In this document: positions 55,664 to 64,000 of the stretch, one piece after another
Layout: every line of letters starts with the position of its first letter
How positions within the stretch are numbered: position 1 is the first letter of the stretch
DNA from: Ryuthela nishihirai
Lineage: Eukaryota; Arthropoda; Arachnida; Araneae; Heptathelidae
Reading direction: 5' to 3'
NCBI GenBank assembly: GCA_038380435.1
Contig: JAWZYU010000025.1
Span: 50,724,691-50,788,690, forward strand
DNA length: 64,000 nucleotides
The notes under the pieces: model-generated
The model's database searches: none
Told to the model about the DNA's origin: nothing
What the model saw: only the letters and a program-made list of their open reading frames with translations
Position numbers and translations under genes: made by a program

Positions 55664-55977
55664 TGGGTTGGGTTGTTTTACCTCTGAGCGGCACTTTTTT
55701 GCACACCATGGGCTAAATGGCCAGGTCACATGGACCCCGAAGGCTCAGAGAAGGTTGGGGGAGGGGACCCACTGGAACAGCTGTTGGGAGACAGATGGTA
55801 GCCTCCCGTCAAAGCCATCCAGCGTGTTCTTTAACGTGCACAGGGTATGGCTCTCCTGCACACGGGGCCACGGCTTAACGTCCCATCTGACCGACGGCGG
55901 CCTTTCCAAGCCCATCGGTGTCCCCTACTGACCGTGAGCAGGGCGGGGAATTTTGCGGAAATAAATCTCAACGCTGG
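55664..55977 (-). mobile_element. SINE family A, head-truncated
   Basis: Complete tail and body, ending at ctcaacgctg before the tRNA part. Confidence 0.92.
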
Positions 55978-56208
55978 TAATAAGAGGTTACTAGTTGAAG
56001 TGAAATCGACGGAGCCAATCCCAGGAATCGATTCACTAAGGAATCGGATAACAGTCGAATTTCGATAAGTTGATTATTTTAACTTTGAGTAACACGTTCG
56101 CTCTCTGTGAATTAAGTGGCGAAGTTATTCATATTGAAAGATTGAGAACAGAGAATACAGAATTTCATTAATCTTGGGCAAATAGCTACAAATCAGTGAA
56201 GCGTTTTT

Positions 56209-56450
56209 GGGTTGTTTTACCTCTGAGCGGCACTTTTGCACACAATGGGCTGGATGGCCCACAAAGACCCCGTGGGTTGAGAGAAGGTAACCCACTGGAC
56301 AGCTGTTAGGAAGCAGGTGGTATCCTCCCTTCAAGGTCATCCAGTGTGTCCTTTAATGTGCACAGGTGGCTATCCGGCACACGGCTTAACATCCCAACCG
56401 ACAGACGGCGTCCTTTCTATGCCTATACGTGTCCCCTACTGACCAAAGCC
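56209..56450 (-). mobile_element. SINE family A, left part (satellite host)
   Basis: Tail to body (gttgttttacctctgagcgg...gtcccctactgacc), after which the 85-bp array begins. The rest of the SINE reappears at 60905. Confidence 0.82.
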
Positions 56451-59400
56451 ACATTCTCTCCACTTTTTTCCGATCCAAGGTCTCCATAAACTTTAATCTC
56501 ACCATGCCTATACGTGTCCCCTACTGACCAAAGCCACATTCTCTCCACTTTTTTCCGATCCAAGGTCTCCATAAACTTTAATCTCACCATGCCTATACGT
56601 GTCCCCTACTGACCAAAGCCACATTCTCTCCACTTTTTTCCGATCCAAGGTCTCCATAAACTTTAATCTCACATGCCTATACGTGTCCCCTACTGACCAA
56701 AGCCACATTCTCTCCACTTTTTTCCGATCCAAGGTCTCCATAAACTTTAATCTCACATGCCTATACGTGTCCCCTACTGACCAAAGCCACATTCTCTCCA
56801 CTTTTTTCCGATCCAAGGTCTCCATAAACTTTAATCTCACCATGCCTATACGTGTCCCCTACTGACCAAAGCCACATTCTCTCCACTTTTTTCCGATCCA
56901 AGGTCTCCATAAACTTTAATCTCACCATGCCTATACGTGTCCCCTACTCACCAAAGCCACATTCTCTCCACTTTTTTCCGATCCAAGGTCTCCATAAACT
57001 TTAATCTCACCATGCCTATACGTGTCCCCTACTGACCAAAGCCACATTCTCTCCACTTTTTTCCGATCCAAGGTCTCCATAAACTTTAATCTCACCATGC
57101 CTATACGTGTCCCCTACTGACCAAAGCCACATTCTCTCCACTTTTTTCCGATCCAAGGTCTCCATAAACTTTAATCTCACATGCCTATACGTGTCCCCTA
57201 CTGACCAAAGCCACATTCTCTCCACTTTTTTCCGATCCAAGGTCTCCATAAACTTTAATCTCACATGCCTATACGTGTCCCCTACTGACCAAAGCCACAT
57301 TCTCTCCACTTTTTTCCGATCCAAGGTCTCCATAAACTTTAATCTCACCATGCCTATACGTGTCCCCTACTGACCAAAGCCACATTCTCTCCACTTTTTT
57401 CCGATCCAAGGTCTCCATAAACTTTAATCTCACCATGCCTATACGTGTCCCCTACTCACCAAAGCCACATTCTCTCCACTTTTTTCCGATCCAAGGTCTC
57501 CATAAACTTTAATCTCACCATGCCTATACGTGTCCCCTACTGACCAAAGCCACATTCTCTCCACTTTTTTCCGATCCAAGGTCTCCATAAACTTTAATCT
57601 CACCATGCCTATACGTGTCCCCTACTGACCAAAGCCACATTCTCTCCACTTTTTTCCGATCCAAGGTCTCCATAAACTTTAATCTCACCATGCCTATACG
57701 TGTCCCCTACTGACCAAAGCCACATTCTCTCCACTTTTTTCCGATCCAAGGTCTCCATAAACTTTAATCTCACCATGCCTATACGTGTCCACTACTGACC
57801 AAAGCCACATTCTCTCCACTTTTTTCCGATCCAAGGTTTCCATAAACTTTAATCTCACCATGCCTATACGTGTCCCCTACTGACCAAAGCCACATTCTCT
57901 CCACTTTTTTCCGATCCAAGGTCTCCATAAACTTTAATCTCACCATGCCTATACGTGTCCCCTACTGACCAAAGCCACATTCTCTCCACTTTTTTCCGAT
58001 CCAAGGTCTCCATAAACTTTAATCTCACCATGCCTATACGTGTCCACTACTGACCAAAGCCACATTCTCTCCACTTTTTTCCGATCCAAGGTTTCCATAA
58101 ACTTTAATCTCACCATGCCTATACGTGTCCCCTACTGACCAAAGCCACATTCTCTCCACTTTTTTCCGATCCAAGGTCTCCATAAACTTTAATCTCACCA
58201 TGCCTATACGTGTCCCCTACTGACCAAAGCCACATTCTCTCCACTTTTTTCCGATCCAAGGTCTCCATAAACTTTAATCTCACATGCCTATACGTGTCCC
58301 CTACTGACCAAAGCCACATTCTCTCCACTTTTTTCCGATCCAAGGTCTCCATAAACTTTAATCTCACCATGCCTATACGTGTCCCCTACTGACCAAAGCC
58401 ACATTCTCTCCACTTTTTTCCGATCCAAGGTCTCCATAAACTTTAATCTCACCATGCCTATACGTGTCCCCTACTGACCAAAGCCACATTCTCTCCACTT
58501 TTTTCCGATCCAAGGTCTCCATAAACTTTAATCTCACCATGCCTATACGTGTCCCCTACTGACCAAAGCCACATTCTCTCCACTTTTTTCCGATCCAAGG
58601 TCTCCATAAACTTTAATCTCACCATGCCTATACGTGTCCACTACTGACCAAAGCCACATTCTCTCCACTTTTTTCCGGTCCAAGGTTTCCATAAACTTTA
58701 ATCTCACCATGCCTATACGTGTCCCCTACTGACCAAAGCCACATTCTCTCCACTTTTTTCCGATCCAAGGTCTCCATAAACTTTAATCTCACCATGCCTA
58801 TACGTGTCCACTACTGACCAAAGCCACATTCTCTCCACTTTTTTCCGGTCCAAGGTTTCCATAAACTTTAATCTCACCATGCCTATACGTGTCCACTACT
58901 GACCAAAGCCACATTCTCTCCACTTTTTTCCGGTCCAAGGTTTCCATAAACTTTAATCTCACCATGCCTATACGTGTCCCCTACTGACCAAAGCCACATT
59001 CTCTCCACTTTTTTCCGATCCAAGGTCTCCATAAACTTTAATCTCACATGCCTATACGTGTCCCCTACTGACCAAAGCCACATTCTCTCCACTTTTTTCC
59101 GATCCAAGGTCTCCATAAACTTTAATCTCACATGCCTATACGTGTCCCCTACTGACCAAAGCCACATTCTCTCCACTTTTTTCCGATCCAAGGTCTCCAT
59201 AAACTTTAATCTCACCATGCCTATACGTGTCCACTACTGACCAAAGCCACATTCTCTCCACTTTTTTCCGGTCCAAGGTTTCCATAAACTTTAATCTCAC
59301 CATGCCTATACGTGTCCCCTACTGACCAAAGCCACATTCTCTCCACTTTTTTCCGATCCAAGGTCTCCATAAACTTTAATCTCACCATGCCTATACGTGT

Positions 59401-60836
59401 CCACTACTGACCAAAGCCACATTCTCTCCACTTTTTTCCGATCCAAGGTTTCCATAAACTTTAATCTCACCATGCCTATACGTGTCCCCTACTGACCAAA
59501 GCCACATTCTCTCCACTTTTTTCCGATCCAAGGTCTCCATAAACTTTAATCTCACCATGCCTATACGTGTCCCCTACTGACCAAAGCCACATTCTCTCCA
59601 CTTTTTTCCGATCCAAGGTCTCCATAAACTTTAATCTCACATGCCTATACGTGTCCCCTACTGACCAAAGCCACATTCTCTCCACTTTTTTCCGATCCAA
59701 GGTCTCCATAAACTTTAATCTCACCATGCCTATACGTGTCCCCTACTGACCAAAGCCACATTCTCTCCACTTTTTTCCGATCCAAGGTCTCCATAAACTT
59801 TAATCTCACCATGCCTATACGTGTCCCCTACTGACCAAAGCCACATTCTCTCCACTTTTTTCCGATCCAAGGTCTCCATAAACTTTAATCTCACCATGCC
59901 TATACGTGTCCCCTACTGACCAAAGCCACATTCTCTCCACTTTTTTCCGATCCAAGGTCTCCATAAACTTTAATCTCACCATGCCTATACGTGTCCACTA
60001 CTGACCAAAGCCACATTCTCTCCACTTTTTTCCGGTCCAAGGTTTCCATAAACTTTAATCTCACCATGCCTATACGTGTCCCCTACTGACCAAAGCCACA
60101 TTCTCTCCACTTTTTTCCGATCCAAGGTCTCCATAAACTTTAATCTCACCATGCCTATACGTGTCCACTACTGACCAAAGCCACATTCTCTCCACTTTTT
60201 TCCGGTCCAAGGTTTCCATAAACTTTAATCTCACCATGCCTATACGTGTCCACTACTGACCAAAGCCACATTCTCTCCACTTTTTTCCGGTCCAAGGTTT
60301 CCATAAACTTTAATCTCACCATGCCTATACGTGTCCCCTACTGACCAAAGCCACATTCTCTCCACTTTTTTCCGATCCAAGGTCTCCATAAACTTTAATC
60401 TCACATGCCTATACGTGTCCCCTACTGACCAAAGCCACATTCTCTCCACTTTTTTCCGATCCAAGGTCTCCATAAACTTTAATCTCACCATGCCTATACG
60501 TGTCCCCTACTGACCAAAGCCACATTCTCTCCACTTTTTTCCGATCCAAGGTCTCCATAAACTTTAATCTCACCATGTCTATACGTGTCCCCTACTGACC
60601 AAAGCCACATTCTCTCCACTTTTTTCCGATCCAAGGTCTCCATAAACTTTAATCTCACCATGCCTATACGTGTCCCCTACTGACCAAAGCCACATTCTCT
60701 CCACTTTTTTCCGATCCAAGGTCTCCATAAACTTTAATCTCACCATGCCTATACGTGTCCCCCCACTGACCAAAGCCACATTCTCTCCACTTTTTTCCGA
60801 TCCAAGGTCTCCATAAACTTTAATCTGACCATGTCT
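56425..60836. repeat. 85-bp satellite, about 52 units, with higher-order repeats
   Basis: Unit of 85 bp (84 bp where ctcaccatg is ctcacatg) that includes the SINE-derived piece cctatacgtgtcccctactgacc. Variant sites (cccctac/ccactac, gatcc/ggtcc, gtctcc/gtttcc) recur at 508-bp (six units) and 1357-bp (16 units) spacing. Confidence 0.96.
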
Positions 60837-60904
60837 ATACGCATAACGTCACCAAAATTGGGAGTTCCTTACACAGGCTTACCCATTAAAGATTTTGAAA
60901 AATC

Positions 60905-60985
60905 ATGCCTATACGTGTCCCCTACTGACCAAGGGCAGGGCGGGGAGTTTTGGGGAGATAAATCTCAATGCTGGCCCAGGGAAAT
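60905..60985 (-). mobile_element. SINE family A, right part (satellite host)
   Basis: gtcccctactgaccaagggcagggcggggagttttggggagataaatctcaatgctggccc continues the SINE left off at 56450. Confidence 0.8.
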
Positions 60986-61047
60986 TCGAGCAGAAAGTTG
61001 AAAAAGAGTGGAAAGCATCTCAGTTTCTTCGATTACACAAGGACATC

Positions 61048-61808
61048 GCAGAGTATAGAGAGTGGAGGAGGAGCTGAGTATCCCATTTTCACTATAACAC
61101 ACGAACATTAAAAAGCGGAGAGCAGGGAAGGCGGACATCTGATTCTCCACTTTTACCCATTAACTTCATAAAGGAAAGTGGGAGGGGGAATAGAGAGAAC
61201 ATCGCAATATCTACTATAATATAGCACAATGACAGTCATCGAAGAGGGAGGAGAATGTCTCAGTCTTCATCATTTCATACGAACATCATCCCAAGCAAGG
61301 GATGGAGGAGAGAGGAAAACATCTGTCTTCAGTATTTTTCACTATCATTTAAAAACGGTCGAAAAACGGCGACACTGTACTGATTTAGTTATTTTTTATC
61401 TATTGTTCAACGAAAATGTCGAAAAATTATTCTTGACAGTCATTGAAACTCATCTTTTGTTATCATTTAAGCTGCTCTTCATTGTGGAGATTTCAGGATT
61501 TTTCCATTTTTTCTGCGTTATATTTTTAGTTGCTTTTCTGTGTGGAAAATTATAGGTGTTGCACTTTCTACTATGTTATCATTCAATCTACTATATAACA
61601 TTCTCCTCACTCTTCGATAACTGTCATTGTGCTATATTATAGTAGATATTGCGATGTTCTCTCTATTCCCCCTCCCACTTTCCTTTATGAAGTTAATGGG
61701 TAAAAGTGGAGAATCAGATGTCCGCCTTCCCTGCTCTCCGCTTTTTAATGTTCGTGTGTTATAGTGAGAAAGGGATACTCAGCTCCTCCTCCACTCTCTA
61801 TACTCTGC
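61048..61808. repeat. Long inverted repeat, 211-bp arms
   Basis: 61048-61258 and 61598-61808 are near-identical reverse complements around a 339-base centre. No open frame with a known domain. Confidence 0.93.
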
Positions 61809-62278
61809 TTTTCTATGTGGCGAATTTTAGAAAACATTTTAAAGGATAATACCTATGTGGTGATTTCCAGGTGTTATTCTTAATGTGCTATAAATTCATC
61901 AATGTGTGTTTGGTTACAATCGATAACAGTAACTTTCAGAACGATGATTTAAATCACACACGTCATTGACTTGAAAATTTCAGATCGCAATGATATTAGT
62001 TACTATTCCATCCACTCCACTCACCTCCAAGGATCAACAGTATTTGATGGAATCTATTCACCCATGAGGATACAAAACGATTGCTTGTTCGTCGTAGGGG
62101 TCTAAGGACTGAAATGGATGATTCATTTGCTCATAAGTAATTTTCTCTGAATTACAGACCCTTATCGAAAGTGCAGAAAAGTAACTCGACAGAATTATTG
62201 TATACGATTATTTTACGAAATACGTTTTCAACAGAAATAAAAATTGCTGTCGACATTCCTGAAACACTTAGATCTATG
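61809..62278. other. No feature recognised
   Basis: AT-rich; nothing supported. Confidence 0.5.
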
Positions 62279-63060
62279 GGGAGAAGGTGGCTCAGTTGGA
62301 GCGCGCCAGGCTCGTAATATGCAGCTCCCAACTTCAACTCCCAGCTGGGTCAGCGTTGAGAATTATCTCCACCAAACTCCCCACCCTGCCCTTGGTCAGT
62401 AGGGGACACCGATGGTTTTGGAAAGGTCGCTGTCCGTTGGATGGGACGTTAAGCTGTTGCCCGTGTGCAGGAGAGCCATACCCTATACACGTTAAAGAAC
62501 ATGCTGGATGGCTCTTAATAAGAGGTTACCATTTGTCTCAACTGCTCCCAACCTGGGGCGGGGGTGGCTCAGTCGGTAGCGCGCCAGGCTCGTAATCTCG
62601 GATTGAGCGGGGGTGGCTCAATCGGTAGCGCGCCAGGTTCGAGTCCCAGCTGGGTCAGCGTTGAGATTTATCTCCGCAAAATTCCCCGCCCTGCCCACGG
62701 TCAGTAGGGGACACCGATGGGCTTGGAAAGGCCGCCGTCCGTCGGATGGGACGTTAAGCTGTGGCCCCGTGTGCGGGAGAGCCATAACCTGTGCACGTTA
62801 AAGAACACGCTGGATGGCCTTGACGGGAGGCTACCATCTGTCTCCCAACAGCTGTTCCAGTGGGTCCCCTCCCCGAACCTTCTCTGAGCCTTCGGGGTCC
62901 CTGTGACCTGGCCATTTAGCCCATGGTGTGCAAAAAAGTGCCGCTCAGGGGTAAAACAACCCAACCCAACTGCTCCCAACCTTCTCCGAGCCCTCGGGGT
63001 CCTTGTGACCTGGCCATTTAGCCTATTATGTACAAAAAAATGCCGGTCAGAGGTAAAACA
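62279..63060 (+). mobile_element. SINE family A, older copy, interrupted
   Basis: Head and body at 62279-62554 and tail at 62968-63060, split by a younger copy in the same orientation. Confidence 0.85.
62555..62967 (+). mobile_element. SINE family A nested, with doubled head
   Basis: Target duplication aactgctcccaacct at 62540-62554 and 62968-62982. The tRNA head is present twice (62555-62600 and 62608 onward), the second lacking the segment between the A and B boxes. Confidence 0.92.
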
Positions 63061-64000
63061 ACGCAATCCTGATCTGAGCCCTTGTAGTCTTTATTTCTCG
63101 TCAATTTAACGAAATGTGTGCAAGAAAGTAACTTTAAAAGATCAAACAACCCAACTAGATGCTCTTAAAAATGTGCCCCTTGAATCTTTTCGCTCTCCAT
63201 GCTTCATAATTTCATAATTTTAATAAAGACAAACCGTTCAAAACGTTTTTTCTGTGACTGTAACCTTAACTGCGGTAAGAAGCATTTCATTTTTACCCAT
63301 CCCAAGGCGATATTCGAATAAGATATTAGCCATTCATTGAAATTGTGGCCTCAGATGTGGCGGCAGCGCAGCGCAGAGAGGCAACTGTCGCCTCATTTTC
63401 TTGCGCTGTCGTCGAGGCAGCCATGATGGAGGCCAACCTGACGGAAGCCTCAACCCTCATTTCCGGGCGAGTGCCCACGTGGAGCCATAAATTGTGGCAG
63501 TGGGCCTAGCCGCACGCAATATCTCCTGCAGCTCGTGGGCTGATGGTGGAGTGGTCAAAGCGCCCTTGGCGTCTCGATTTTTCTACGTAAGTTGGGTCTC
63601 TCTGATGGAGGGGCACAGCGGGAATTGGCAGCGGTGCACGCCGACTGGCGAAGCCGTTCTTGCTACTCTAATAAATGTCATACGAGGAAATCATGAGTAA
63701 ACATTTAAAATAATGGAAACTGCTAGGAGATATCGTGGAGGAATTTGAACGAAGGAGGAAAAAATGGAAAGGGGAGGGGGGTTGCGGGGGGATGAAAATG
63801 CTGAGGCTGAAGTACACTTCTTTTCAGAGTAAAGATAGATATATAGAGAGAGTTGGGGCTGGATGTTTTCTGACTTCAAAAGTGGTTTGCGTTATTTTTA
63901 GGAATGGTAGTCAGCGATACTGTTGAAGTATGTATTCGTGGAGGTTAGGAAATGCTTTTTCTTTTTCCTTTTCTGATGTACACTGAAATATCGATAGATG
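63061..64000. other. GC-richer unique region, no gene assigned
   Basis: 63340-63690 is clearly GC-richer than its flanks and unlike any repeat here (cggcagcgcagcgcagagaggcaac, tttccgggcgagtgcccacg). It could be a promoter, enhancer or non-coding exon on the 5' side of LMO. Open frames are short. The remainder is AT-rich. Confidence 0.35.

Noticed and set aside
56508..60779. Recurrent 60-111-residue open frames on both strands
   Set aside because: They are the 85-bp unit read through in frame; sequence and length follow the repeat number, with no domain.
22307..63066. Repeated ~87-110-residue frames antisense to the SINE (HFFAHHGLNGQV type)
   Set aside because: They occur only within family A SINE copies and persist because the copies are young. 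No start context or domain supports a protein.
63424..63512. Short ATG frame in the GC-rich block near the right edge
   Set aside because: About 28 codons with no domain or splice donor in phase; not enough to call a gene.

Overview
The window looks like invertebrate nuclear DNA. It is AT-rich, has spliced host exons, and is crowded with tRNA-derived SINEs, LINE relics, MITEs and minisatellites. An arthropod, perhaps a chelicerate, is my best guess. That is inference from the LMO/Beadex-type gene and the repeat mix, not proof of taxon.

Layout. (1) 1-3413: an RTE-like non-LTR retrotransposon with endonuclease and reverse transcriptase, broken by frameshifts and a short tandem duplication, ending in a GAT-type tail. 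(2) 3415-3876: a Tc1-like transposase relic and flank. (3) 3883-20339: a complete Maverick/Polinton (adintovirus-like) element of 16,457 bp, bounded by a perfect 6-bp duplication (tcggta) and ~455-bp terminal inverted repeats. Its rightward genes run: nuclease-fold-like protein, two PC4-like proteins, chromodomain integrase, penton-like minor capsid, basic pX-like protein, major capsid, adenain-like protease, packaging ATPase and two small conserved-looking proteins. The leftward gene is a family B DNA polymerase. I infer three spliced upstream exons for it, all in phase 2, separated by introns whose ends resemble each other. (4) 20346-31900: repeat-rich intergenic DNA. (5) 31901-50490, minus strand: a three-coding-exon LIM-only (LMO1/3, Beadex-type) gene whose 6.4- and 11.6-kb introns are filled with SINEs and satellites. 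(6) 50491-64000: probable 5' side of LMO, more SINEs, an 85-bp satellite of about 52 units grown inside a SINE (about 56.4-60.8 kb), and a 211-bp-arm inverted repeat.

How the genes work together. In the Polinton, the integrase acts on the terminal repeats. PolB is expected to replicate the linear element by protein priming. The ATPase, protease, major capsid, penton and basic protein form an adenovirus-like virion module. All of these reading frames are open, so the copy looks recent. The host LMO protein is a LIM-only transcriptional adaptor. Several SINE insertions have visible target-site duplications and nest inside older SINEs, which gives a relative age order.
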